Source of the DNA: Marisalimonas marina
GTDB taxonomy: Bacteria > Pseudomonadota > Alphaproteobacteria > Puniceispirillales > Marisalimonadaceae
Direction of reading: 5' to 3'
Assembly: GCA_038131365.1 (NCBI GenBank)
Contig: JAYPPH010000005.1
Location: 62,001-126,000 of the forward strand
Length of the DNA stretch: 64,000 bases
Positions within the stretch are counted from its first letter, which is position 1, and every line of letters starts with the position of its first letter. The notes beneath the pieces are model-generated. The model saw nothing but the letters and a program-made list of their open reading frames with translations. It made no database searches and had not been told where the DNA came from. The position numbers were made by a program, and so were the translations under genes. Positions 36,650 through 45,292 of this stretch are shown piece by piece.

Positions 36650-38077
36650 ATGAAAAGTTACCCAAGTTTTGTAGATAAACATTATGCTTTGGGTGAAAAT
36701 TTTTTTGAATTAGCCATACCTGCAAAATTTCCTAATCATAAACTTAGATTTAGAAATAATAGAGCATCTGAAAGAATTGGCCTCCATAAATTAAGTGATG
36801 ATGAATGGATAAATCATTTTGGAAAGTTTCATGCTTTTCCTGATGTGGTTCATGATCCATTAGTTTTAAAATACCATGGACATCAATTTGGACAATATAA
36901 TCCAGAGCTAGGGGATGGAAGGGGGTTTTTATTATGTCAGCTTTTAGATAAAAAAAATATCCTCTGGGATCTAGGTACAAAAGGTTCTGGACAAACTAAA
37001 TATAGTAGACAAGGAGACGGGAGGTTAACTTTAAAAGGTGCAGTTAGAGAATTACTAGCCACAGAGTTTTTATCAGCTTTAGGGGTAAATACTAGTCAAA
37101 CAGTATCTATAATAGAAACATTTGAAAAACTACAGAGAAATGATGAACCATCGCCAACAAGATCTGCGGTTTTGGTAAGAAGGTGTAATAGTCACATCAG
37201 AATTGGGACATTTCAAAGACTTGCCTACTTAAATCAAAAAGAAAATATTGAAATTTTATTACATCATGTAGCCAAAAATTATTTTCCACATATTAATATT
37301 AAATCTAAAATTGAATATTTGACAGAAGAAATATTTTTAGAATCTGTAAAAAATATCGCCGCCTCCATGGGTAAAATTATTATCGCTGGATTTGTTCATG
37401 GGGTTTTAAACACAGATAATTTTAATGTTACTGGAGAAGTTTTTGATTACGGTCCCTGGCGTTTTATAGAATTTGCAAATCCAAATTTTACTGCAGCTTA
37501 TTTTGATTATAATGGTAGATATTCATTTGGAAGGCAACCAGAAGCAGCCTTGTGGGCTTTGTCTCAATTAGGTAAAAGTTTAGAGGATTTTATCTCTGAA
37601 AAAAGAATTATTGAAATTTTAAATCAATTTTCAGAATATTTTAATGTCTCAATGAAAAATCATTTCTGCTGGAGAATGGGAATTAAGGACATTGAAGATA
37701 AAGATTTAAATACAATTATGAAAGTTTTACTAAAAGAAAGTGAAAAAAATAAAATTAATTATGTATCATTTTTCCATGATTTTTATGGTGGTAAAAATTC
37801 TGTTAAAGATTGCTTAAATACAACTTATGGAAAAAAATACAAATTTGATAATTTTTTACCAATCACTGAAATACTTAAAGATACAGTAGCAAGAGATTCT
37901 CATAAGGATAAAATTAGCTTAATAAAAAATAGTAAAGAAAATCTTCTGATTTCAGAAGTTGAAAAAATTTGGGAGCAAATAGATCTTTATGATAATTGGG
38001 AATTGCTTAACAAAAAAATTAAAAAAATAAGAAACTTAGGAGATTTATTAGAGTCCCAAAAACTTGTTAACTTTTAA
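36650..38077 (+). CDS. selO: Protein adenylyltransferase SelO (YdiU family)
   Basis: A pseudokinase-fold AMPylase of 475 aa that transfers AMP from ATP to proteins in the oxidative stress response. KYHGHQFGQYNPELGDGRGF is the family signature; GTKGSGQTKYSRQGDGRLTL contains the nucleotide-binding Lys/Arg residues; and HGVLNTDNFNVTGEVFDYG carries the inverted metal-binding Asn/Asp. Most eukaryotic forms end in a redox Sec/Cys motif; this one ends without Cys. It starts 18 bp after msrP, so both may be co-expressed. It overlaps the convergent ELM1 gene by 30 bp. Confidence 0.93.
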   Translation: MKSYPSFVDKHYALGENFFELAIPAKFPNHKLRFRNNRASERIGLHKLSDDEWINHFGKFHAFPDVVHDPLVLKYHGHQFGQYNPELGDGRGFLLCQLLDKKNILWDLGTKGSGQTKYSRQGDGRLTLKGAVRELLATEFLSALGVNTSQTVSIIETFEKLQRNDEPSPTRSAVLVRRCNSHIRIGTFQRLAYLNQKENIEILLHHVAKNYFPHINIKSKIEYLTEEIFLESVKNIAASMGKIIIAGFVHGVLNTDNFNVTGEVFDYGPWRFIEFANPNFTAAYFDYNGRYSFGRQPEAALWALSQLGKSLEDFISEKRIIEILNQFSEYFNVSMKNHFCWRMGIKDIEDKDLNTIMKVLLKESEKNKINYVSFFHDFYGGKNSVKDCLNTTYGKKYKFDNFLPITEILKDTVARDSHKDKISLIKNSKENLLISEVEKIWEQIDLYDNWELLNKKIKKIRNLGDLLESQKLVNF

Positions 38078-38983
38078 GAGTGTCGTTCTATTTGTATTGA
38101 GTTGTTTTTTATTAAATTGAAATAATTCATTTTCAAAAATTTTAATTATTCCTAAATTTTGTAAATCATTTAAAAAGTATAAAATTTTACCACTTTCTTT
38201 TGGGAATTTATGAATGAAAAGTGGAATTGGCGTAGTGGATATTTCTGAAATCATATTAACACTGTCACTGGTAACAATTGCATAGTCTATGTTTTTTAAA
38301 ATATCTGGATATGGATTGTTTTCAGACATAGGTAATATTTCATAATTTTTTAGATATTTAGAAAATGATTTATCTATAATTCTAATAGCCTTTTTAGGAG
38401 TTCTTCTTGAAAAGGAAACTAGAAGTTTTGCATTAAAATTTTTAAGAGACTTAATAACTTTCATACTTAAATTGAAATAATCTATACTATGTGGTGAATA
38501 TCTTTTATTTTCACCTCCTACCATCAATAAAACTAATTTTGTATTATCTTGTTTTAAAAATTCATATCTATTTTTTAATTCATCATATTTAAAAAATGTT
38601 AATGCTCCTTTAGTTTTTATAACATTTATTCCATTGACGTGGTCATGTTCGGGGATTAGTAACAAGTCAAAACAAAATTTGGCGATTCCAGGGTTTTGAA
38701 TATGAAGTATTTTAATTTTATTTTTTAATTTTGATTTCAAATAGATTGAGACACCCGCCATTCTTTTTCCACAAGTGATGACATATTTAGGAGTAGTTTT
38801 ATCTAAAAAAGTTTTTTCTAAACTTTTTGAAATATAGAATTTTCCCAATAAGGGTAATTTTTGTAGAAAATATGGTGGACTATACTTTATAATTTCGTAT
38901 TTTTTTTTTAATAAATTTGCTAGGGAAATAGATTGTTTTTCCATTCCCACCGTTCCATCACTAATTATCCAAGTATTAGTTAT
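38048..38983 (-). CDS. Mitochondrial fission ELM1-family protein
   Basis: A member of the ELM1-like family (PF06258), related to GT-B glycosyltransferases and common in Alphaproteobacteria; bacterial function unknown. Family features are ITCGKRMAGVSIYLK, ILHIQNPGI, PEHDHVNG, LMVGGENKRYS and the C-terminal YAIVTSDSVNMISEIS. The N-terminal family block TWIISDGTVGMEKQ is encoded in frame upstream of the first GTG (38950) and continues to a stop at 38993-38995. The best start is therefore an ATA at 38983, six bases after AGGAG (38990-38994). If ATA is not used, translation from GTG 38950 would lose the block. Confidence 0.78.
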   Translation of the reverse strand: MTNTWIISDGTVGMEKQSISLANLLKKKYEIIKYSPPYFLQKLPLLGKFYISKSLEKTFLDKTTPKYVITCGKRMAGVSIYLKSKLKNKIKILHIQNPGIAKFCFDLLLIPEHDHVNGINVIKTKGALTFFKYDELKNRYEFLKQDNTKLVLLMVGGENKRYSPHSIDYFNLSMKVIKSLKNFNAKLLVSFSRRTPKKAIRIIDKSFSKYLKNYEILPMSENNPYPDILKNIDYAIVTSDSVNMISEISTTPIPLFIHKFPKESGKILYFLNDLQNLGIIKIFENELFQFNKKQLNTNRTTLLKVNKFLGL

Positions 38984-39112
38984 TGCCTGCTCCTAGAAAA
39001 TTAAATAAACATAATTATATTTTAATTTAAATTCAATTTATGAAATAAAATTACAATATATATCAAATTATGTTAAATTAGATATTAATTAATTGAAAAA
39101 GAAAACTCACAT

Positions 39113-39586
39113 ATGAAAAATGAGAAATTCAAGTTAGATGATCTAGACCTTAAAATATTAAATGAATTACAAAATGATGGTAAAATAAGTAATGTTGATT
39201 TAGCAAGTATTGTTGATATTTCGCCACCATCTTGTTTAAGACGTGTAAAATCTCTTGAAGAAAAGGGTTTTATACGTGGTTATAATGCAATTCTAAATCC
39301 AGAACTTTTGGGCTTTAAAGTAACAGTTTTTGCCTATGTAGGTTTAGAAAGTCAGGCTGAAAGTGATCTTCAAACATTTGAAAAATATATTTCACTATTT
39401 CCAGAAGTAAGAGAGTGTCATATGTTAATTGGTGAAATAGACTTTCTTCTTAAAATTGTGGCTAAAGATTGGGATCATTTTCAAAAATTTTTAACACAGA
39501 ACCTAACTCAAGCTCCAAAAGTTAGTAACGTAAAAACGTCACTTAATATTAGAAGCACAAAAAGTTTACCAGGCGTACCTCTTTAA
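39113..39586 (+). CDS. Lrp/AsnC family transcriptional regulator
   Basis: A 157-aa feast-famine regulator. The N-terminal HTH (LDDLDLKILNELQNDGKISNVDLASIVDIS, read from about residue 7) is followed by CLRRVKSLEEKGFIRGYNAIL, then a RAM ligand domain with ECHMLIGEIDFLLKI. It probably responds to an amino acid. Its neighbours greA, carBA and ELM1 match the usual alphaproteobacterial order. It converges on greA with a 3 bp gap. Confidence 0.92.
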   Translation: MKNEKFKLDDLDLKILNELQNDGKISNVDLASIVDISPPSCLRRVKSLEEKGFIRGYNAILNPELLGFKVTVFAYVGLESQAESDLQTFEKYISLFPEVRECHMLIGEIDFLLKIVAKDWDHFQKFLTQNLTQAPKVSNVKTSLNIRSTKSLPGVPL

Positions 39587-39589
39587 AAA

Positions 39590-40066
39590 CTATTTAGGTA
39601 TTGTAATAGATAATATTTCATAATTTTTAATTCCGCTAGGTGTTCTGACCTCGACAGACATACCTTCTTCTTTACCAATTAAAGCTCTAGCTATAGGTGA
39701 AGCTATTGATATTAGCCCAGATTCTAAATTAGCCTCATATGGTCCTACTATGCGGTAGACAGTCTCTTGGTCAGTATCTTCATCTAAAATTTTAACTTCT
39801 GCACCAAAAGTTATTTTATCACCATTAAGTTTGCTTAAATCAATTACTTCGGATCTACTAATTACATCTTCAAGCTCTGTAATTCTTCCCTCCACAAAAG
39901 CTTGTTTTTCTTTAGCCGCATGATATTCTGCATTTTCTTTAAGGTCACCATGTTCTCTAGCTGAAGCTATAGCTTGTATTATTTGTGGGCGATCATTTTT
40001 TTTTAAGTTATTTAATTCCAACTTTACTAATTCAAGACCAGACAATGTAAAAGGTATTTTCTCCAT
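39590..40066 (-). CDS. greA: Transcription elongation factor GreA
   Basis: Rescues backtracked RNA polymerase by stimulating transcript cleavage. The 158-aa protein has the N-terminal coiled coil with ARE..GDLKENAEYHAAKE at its tip (acidic residues reach the polymerase active site) and the C-terminal FKBP-like domain with YRIVGPYEANLESGLIS and SPIARALIGKEEG. It lies 52 bp downstream of carB on the same strand. Confidence 0.97.
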   Translation of the reverse strand: MEKIPFTLSGLELVKLELNNLKKNDRPQIIQAIASAREHGDLKENAEYHAAKEKQAFVEGRITELEDVISRSEVIDLSKLNGDKITFGAEVKILDEDTDQETVYRIVGPYEANLESGLISIASPIARALIGKEEGMSVEVRTPSGIKNYEILSITIPK

Positions 40067-40118
40067 ATCCTTGCTTTCAAATATTAAATCTAACTAAAAT
40101 ATAGTATATTTAAATAAT

Positions 40119-43100
40119 TTATTCAAAATATGATTGAAGTGATTTAACATCCAATTTCTTGTTTTTCATAGCTTTTATAGCCATGCTGGCTGCGTTGGCG
40201 CCTTGGAGGGTGGTATAGTATGGAATTTTATTTAAAAGAGCTGTTTGTCTAAGAGAAAAACTATCTTTAATTGAATTACTTCCAGCAGCAGTGTTAATAA
40301 CAATTTGAATTTCTTTTGATAACATTGCATCAACAGCATTTGGTCTACCTTCGATGACTTTCTTAATGTATTTAGTTTTGATATTATTATCATTTAAGGC
40401 TTTAGCTGTCCCATAAGTAGCGCAAATGGTAAATCCTAGATCAAAGAAGTTTTTAGCTATTGGAATAATATTGATTTTGTCATCATCTTTTATAGATATA
40501 AAAACCTGACCATTTAAGGGTAAGTTCACACTTGCACCTAATTGGCTTTTAGCAAAAGCTTCACCAAAGGTTGACCCAATACCCATAACTTCTCCAGTTG
40601 ATTTCATCTCTGGGCCAAGAATAACATCGGTTCCTGGAAATCTTGCAAATGGAAAAACTGCCTCTTTTACTGATATATGATTCATTTTAGAATTGTTAAG
40701 TTGAAAATCTGACAATTTTTTACCTGTCATTATTAAAGAGGCTATCTTAACAAGAGGTATCCCAATAGATTTGGCAACGAATGGTATAGTTCTACTTCCT
40801 CTAGGATTTACTTCTAAAACAAAAATATTTTCGTCTTGAATTGCAAATTGTATATTAATGAAGCCAATAACATTTAATTCTTTTGCAAGTTTTTTAGTAT
40901 AGGTAATAATATTGTTGATTATACTATCTTTTAGTGTTTGAGGTGGTAATGCGCATGCCGAATCTCCTGAATGAATGCCTGCTTCTTCAATATGTTCCAT
41001 GATCCCAGCTATAAATGTATCAACCCCATCTGATATTGCATCTACGTCTACTTCAATTGCATTTCTAAGAAAACTATCAATAAGAACTGGGCTATCACCA
41101 GAAACACTTACGGCTTCATTAATATATTTATGAAGTTGTTCTTCATTATGAACGATCTCCATAGCTCTTCCTCCAAGTACATAGCTTGGTCTTATAACAA
41201 CTGGAAAACCTATTTTTTTAGTAATTTTAATGGCCTCATTTTTGCTGCTAGCTATTCCATTTTCTGGTTGTTTTAAATTAAGTCTTTGAAGTAATTCTTT
41301 GAATCTTTCCCGATCTTCTGCTAAATCTATAGCATCTACTGAAGTTCCAAGTATGTTTATACCAGCTTTACTTAAACTTTCTGAAATTTTCAGAGGGGTC
41401 TGGCCACCTAGTTGAACAATAGCTCCTAAAACTTCTCCATTTTCATTTTCTTTATTTATAATAGATAAAACATCTTCATGCGTAAGTGGCTCAAAATACA
41501 ATTTATCTGAGGTATCATAATCTGTTGACACAGTCTCAGGATTACAATTAACCATTATTGTTTCGTAGCCTGCTTCAGAGAGGCTATAAGCTGCGTGAAC
41601 ACAACAGTAATCAAATTCTATACCCTGCCCAATCCTATTTGGTCCGCCTCCAAGGATAATCACCTTTTTTTTATGTGATGGGTAAACTTCACATTCATTA
41701 TTTTCATCTTGTTCATAGGTACTGTATAAATAAGCTGTTTCTGAATAAAATTCAGCGGCACATGTATCAACTCTTTTATAGGACGGAAAAATTTTATATT
41801 GATATCTTAAGTCATTAATTTGTTGGGGACTTAAACCCGTTAATTCTGATATGCGCTTATCAGAAAAACCCATAGATTTAATATTTCTTAAAAAATTTGA
41901 GTTTATTGATGATTTTTGGCTTTTTATTTTTTCTTCAACTTTAATAATACCTGATATTTGTTGTAAAAACCAATCGTCCCATCCAGTAATTCTTGAAATT
42001 TCATCTACTGTTATATTATTTCTTAGTGCTGTTGCAATTCTTAAAATACGTTCTGGTACTTGTTCACCCAACCAGCCTGACATTTTATCCTTATTATTAA
42101 ACATGTCTACTTCAGTTAGATTTGAAGCATCATTTAATCCTGAAAGACCTATCTCTAATGAACGGAGTGCTTTTTGAAGTGATTCCTGAAATGATCTTCC
42201 AATTGCCATTGCTTCTCCAACAGATTTCATTGAAGTTGTCAGATAATTTTCGCTTCCAGGAAATTTTTCGAATGTGAACCTAGGTATTTTTGTTACTACA
42301 TAATCAATAGTTGGTTCAAAGCTAGCTGGGGTAGATTTTGTTATATCATTTTTTAATTCATCTAGAGTGTATCCTATTGCTAGTTTAGCTGCAATTTTAG
42401 CTATTGGAAACCCTGTTGCTTTTGAAGCAAGTGCTGAGGATCTACTAACTCTAGGATTCATTTCTATAACAATTAATCTTCCATCAGTAGGGTTTACTGC
42501 AAATTGTACATTTGATCCTCCAGTATCTACTCCAATTTCTCTAAGAACCGCAATACTAGCATTTCGCATTCTTTGATACTCTTTATCGGTAAGAGTTAAG
42601 GCAGGAGCAACTGTTATAGAATCGCCTGTATGCACCCCCATGGGGTCAACATTTTCAATTGAACAAATTATTATACAATTGTCAGATTGGTCTCTAACAA
42701 CTTCCATCTCATATTCTTTCCATCCAAGGAGTGATTCTTCAATAAGCACTTCCGAGGTTGGGGATAACTTTAACCCGTTTAAAACGATATTTAAAAATTC
42801 TTCCTTATTATAGGCTATTCCTCCTCCTTCTCCACCTAAGGTAAAAGAGGGCCTTATAATAGCTGGCAAACCTACCCAATCTAGAGCTAATTCAGCCTCC
42901 TCAATATTCTTAGCTATTTTTGCTCTAGCTGACTCTAGTCCAATTTTTGTCATACTTTGTTTAAAAAGTTCTCTATCTTCTGCCTTATTTATAGATTCTG
43001 GTTTGGCTCCTATAATTTCAATATTATGTTTTTTTAGTATACCTGCACTGAACAACTCTAAAGTAGCGTTTAAGGCAGTTTGACCGCCCATTGTTGGAAG

Positions 43101-43358
43101 AATTGCATCAGGTTTTTCGATTTCTATAATCTTTTCAATCGTATTTTTTTCAATGGGTTCAATATAAGTTGCATCAGCCATCATTGGATCTGTCATGATA
43201 GTTGCTGGATTAGAGTTGATTAAAATTACTCTGATACCTTCTTCTTTTAAGGCTTTGCATGCCTGAGCTCCTGAGTAGTCAAACTCACAGGCTTGACCAA
43301 TTACAATGGGGCCAGCTCCAATAATAAGAACTGACTTTATATCATTTCGTTTTGGCAT
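40119..43358 (-). CDS. carB: Carbamoyl-phosphate synthase large subunit
   Basis: Makes carbamoyl phosphate for arginine and pyrimidine synthesis. At 1079 aa it has the full duplicated architecture: two ATP-grasp synthetase halves (IGAGPIVIGQACEFDYSG and LGGGPNRIGQGIEFDYC mark their starts), the oligomerisation segment between, and a C-terminal MGS-like allosteric domain (about 940-1079, FTICATYGTAKAL, AVDAML). It overlaps carA by 17 bp. Confidence 0.98.
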   Translation of the reverse strand: MPKRNDIKSVLIIGAGPIVIGQACEFDYSGAQACKALKEEGIRVILINSNPATIMTDPMMADATYIEPIEKNTIEKIIEIEKPDAILPTMGGQTALNATLELFSAGILKKHNIEIIGAKPESINKAEDRELFKQSMTKIGLESARAKIAKNIEEAELALDWVGLPAIIRPSFTLGGEGGGIAYNKEEFLNIVLNGLKLSPTSEVLIEESLLGWKEYEMEVVRDQSDNCIIICSIENVDPMGVHTGDSITVAPALTLTDKEYQRMRNASIAVLREIGVDTGGSNVQFAVNPTDGRLIVIEMNPRVSRSSALASKATGFPIAKIAAKLAIGYTLDELKNDITKSTPASFEPTIDYVVTKIPRFTFEKFPGSENYLTTSMKSVGEAMAIGRSFQESLQKALRSLEIGLSGLNDASNLTEVDMFNNKDKMSGWLGEQVPERILRIATALRNNITVDEISRITGWDDWFLQQISGIIKVEEKIKSQKSSINSNFLRNIKSMGFSDKRISELTGLSPQQINDLRYQYKIFPSYKRVDTCAAEFYSETAYLYSTYEQDENNECEVYPSHKKKVIILGGGPNRIGQGIEFDYCCVHAAYSLSEAGYETIMVNCNPETVSTDYDTSDKLYFEPLTHEDVLSIINKENENGEVLGAIVQLGGQTPLKISESLSKAGINILGTSVDAIDLAEDRERFKELLQRLNLKQPENGIASSKNEAIKITKKIGFPVVIRPSYVLGGRAMEIVHNEEQLHKYINEAVSVSGDSPVLIDSFLRNAIEVDVDAISDGVDTFIAGIMEHIEEAGIHSGDSACALPPQTLKDSIINNIITYTKKLAKELNVIGFINIQFAIQDENIFVLEVNPRGSRTIPFVAKSIGIPLVKIASLIMTGKKLSDFQLNNSKMNHISVKEAVFPFARFPGTDVILGPEMKSTGEVMGIGSTFGEAFAKSQLGASVNLPLNGQVFISIKDDDKINIIPIAKNFFDLGFTICATYGTAKALNDNNIKTKYIKKVIEGRPNAVDAMLSKEIQIVINTAAGSNSIKDSFSLRQTALLNKIPYYTTLQGANAASMAIKAMKNKKLDVKSLQSYFE

Positions 43359-44574
43359 TTTGGGATACTTCTATTAAATTTAAGAATTCTTGAAATAAAT
43401 ATGATGATTCTGTTGGACCTGGTGATGCTTCTGGATGATACTGTACAGAAAAAATTGGTAGTGATTTATGTTTAAGTCCCTCTATAGAATTATCAAATAA
43501 AGAAATATGTGTAATTTCAAAACAGGAAGGAAGTGTTGCTTTATCTATTTGATAGCCATGGTTTTGGCTTGTTATTTCAACTTTATTATTTGATAAGTTT
43601 TTAACAGGGTGATTTGCACCACGATGTCCTTGAGACATTTTACTAGTTTTAGCCCCAAATGAAAGACCTATCAATTGATGACCAATACAAATACCAAAAA
43701 CTGGTATCTTAAAGCTAATAATAGCTTGGAGTAGATCTTTACATTTTTTTTCAGTAGCAGAAGGATCACCAGGACCATTTGAGAGGAAAATACCATGTGG
43801 TTTAATTTTTTTTATATCTTCTATTGTTGCATTTTCAGATAAGACCGTCACTTCTGCATCGAGGTTAACAAGATGCCTTAGAATGTTCATTTTAACACCA
43901 AAATCAATTACCACTATCCTAGGTTTGAATTTGCCAATGATATCTTTATTAGAAGAAATTAACTTATGAGGTCTTTCATTAAAATTATAACTTTTCTCAG
44001 TGGTCACGGATGAAGATAGGTTTAACCCATCCATTTTAGGATAATTTTTTAATTTACTCGTAAGCTCTTCAATATTAAATTTACCTAACTCATTGTAAGC
44101 TATCAAAGCATTACAACTTTTATATTTACGAATTATTTTTGTAAGCATCCTTGTGTCTATTCTTGAAATGCCGGATATATCATTTAATTTTAGCCAGTCA
44201 TCAAATGCTTGCTCTGACCTCCAATTTGAGGGATTGGTGGGAGTTTGTCTAACCACAATACCAGCAATTGATTTTGTTTGACCTTCATTGTCAAAATTAT
44301 TAGTTCCTATATTTCCAATATGAGGAAAAGTAAAAGATATAATTTGCCCAGCATATGAGGGGTCGGTTATAATTTCTTGATAACCTGTCATTGAAGTATT
44401 AAAACAAATCTCACCAATACTTGTTCTTTTTGATCCAAAGGATCTTCCCATAAAGTAAGTCCCATCGTCTAAAATTAGTATACTATCTGACGTTATTTCT
44501 TTATCAATTTTATCTATATTAAAAGGTATGTAAGCATTTTTAAGTTCTTTCTTTTTTAAATTTGTCTCTTTCAT
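43342..44574 (-). CDS. carA: Carbamoyl-phosphate synthase small subunit
   Basis: Glutamine amidotransferase subunit (410 aa) that supplies ammonia to CarB. The N-terminal CPSase domain has EICFNTSMTGYQEIITDPSY; the class I amidotransferase domain has LSNGPGDP, the nucleophile Cys in FGICIGHQL, and the His-Glu pair in VQYHPEASPGP. A charged N-terminal extension of about 20 residues precedes the usual start. It is divergent from yqeY across the largest intergenic region in the window. Confidence 0.97.
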   Translation of the reverse strand: MKETNLKKKELKNAYIPFNIDKIDKEITSDSILILDDGTYFMGRSFGSKRTSIGEICFNTSMTGYQEIITDPSYAGQIISFTFPHIGNIGTNNFDNEGQTKSIAGIVVRQTPTNPSNWRSEQAFDDWLKLNDISGISRIDTRMLTKIIRKYKSCNALIAYNELGKFNIEELTSKLKNYPKMDGLNLSSSVTTEKSYNFNERPHKLISSNKDIIGKFKPRIVVIDFGVKMNILRHLVNLDAEVTVLSENATIEDIKKIKPHGIFLSNGPGDPSATEKKCKDLLQAIISFKIPVFGICIGHQLIGLSFGAKTSKMSQGHRGANHPVKNLSNNKVEITSQNHGYQIDKATLPSCFEITHISLFDNSIEGLKHKSLPIFSVQYHPEASPGPTESSYLFQEFLNLIEVSQNAKTK

Positions 44575-44803
44575 TACACGCCTTAATTCTATTCAAAAAC
44601 TTAAAGAAGATGAAATATGAAAATTTTAGTAATTTTAGGGATTAAAAAAAAATTATGGTAAATAGTTTTTTTCATTAAAAAGGTTCATAGAATGTATTAT
44701 AAAATTCGTCAATAAATTTTAAGATAATTAATTTGATTTTTAAGTTTTTGTTTTCTGGGATATAAAATTTAATTTATTCTTCAATTAAAATATAAGGAAA
44801 AAA
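44575..44803. other. Divergent intergenic region between carA and yqeY
   Basis: At 229 bp this is the longest gene-free stretch. It is extremely AT-rich, with A runs and T runs. I see no RNA gene, repeat or clear promoter pair; a 14-codon ORF at 44617 has no support. It must contain start signals for both flanking genes. Confidence 0.5.
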
Positions 44804-45265
44804 ATGAGTATTAGAGAAGAAATAACAAATCAATTGAAAGATGCTATGATTAACAAAAATACTAATTTAGTAAACACACTAAGGTTAATTAAGGCATCAA
44901 TTAAAGATAAGGATATCATTGCAAAAGGAAACGGAAAAGGTGAGATTATTGATCAAGAGATCATTTCCGTTCTTCAAACTATGATAAAGCAAAGAAAAGC
45001 ATCTATTGACATGTATTTGAGTGGGAATAGAGAAGATTTGGTTAAAAAAGAAGAGAGTGAAATTGAGATAATCTCAAATTTTTTGCCGGAGCAATTATCA
45101 TCGCAAGAAATTGAAACAATTATAAATGAATTAATAAAATCTTCTGGAGCTAGTTCTATTAAAAATATAGGTGATGTTATAAAATTAATTAAAGAAAAAT
45201 ATGAAGGTAGAATCGACTTGGGCGTCGCTAGTAAATTAATAAAAGAAAAACTTTCAGAAATTTAA
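44804..45265 (+). CDS. yqeY: GatB/YqeY domain-containing protein
   Basis: A 153-aa protein of the YqeY family, which shares the tRNA-binding tail domain of GatB. The N-terminal LKDAMINKNTNLVNTLRLIKASIKD and the conserved EIEIISNFLPEQLSSQEI block are typical. Its molecular role is not settled; a link to tRNA-dependent amidation is assumed from the domain. It precedes dnaG and rpoD, as in many bacteria (macromolecular synthesis operon). AAGGAAA precedes the ATG. Confidence 0.92.
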   Translation: MSIREEITNQLKDAMINKNTNLVNTLRLIKASIKDKDIIAKGNGKGEIIDQEIISVLQTMIKQRKASIDMYLSGNREDLVKKEESEIEIISNFLPEQLSSQEIETIINELIKSSGASSIKNIGDVIKLIKEKYEGRIDLGVASKLIKEKLSEI

Positions 45266-45292
45266 TTAATAATTAGTTTTGATTAATTTAAG

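Noticed and set aside
36650..38077. Truncated SelO because the C-terminal Cys/Sec motif is missing
   Set aside because: E. coli YdiU is nearly the same length, and all core motifs are present, so the gene looks complete.
44617..44661. Leader peptide ORF upstream of carA/yqeY
   Set aside because: Only 14 codons, no ribosome-binding site, and no attenuator-like pairing; expected by chance in such AT-rich DNA.
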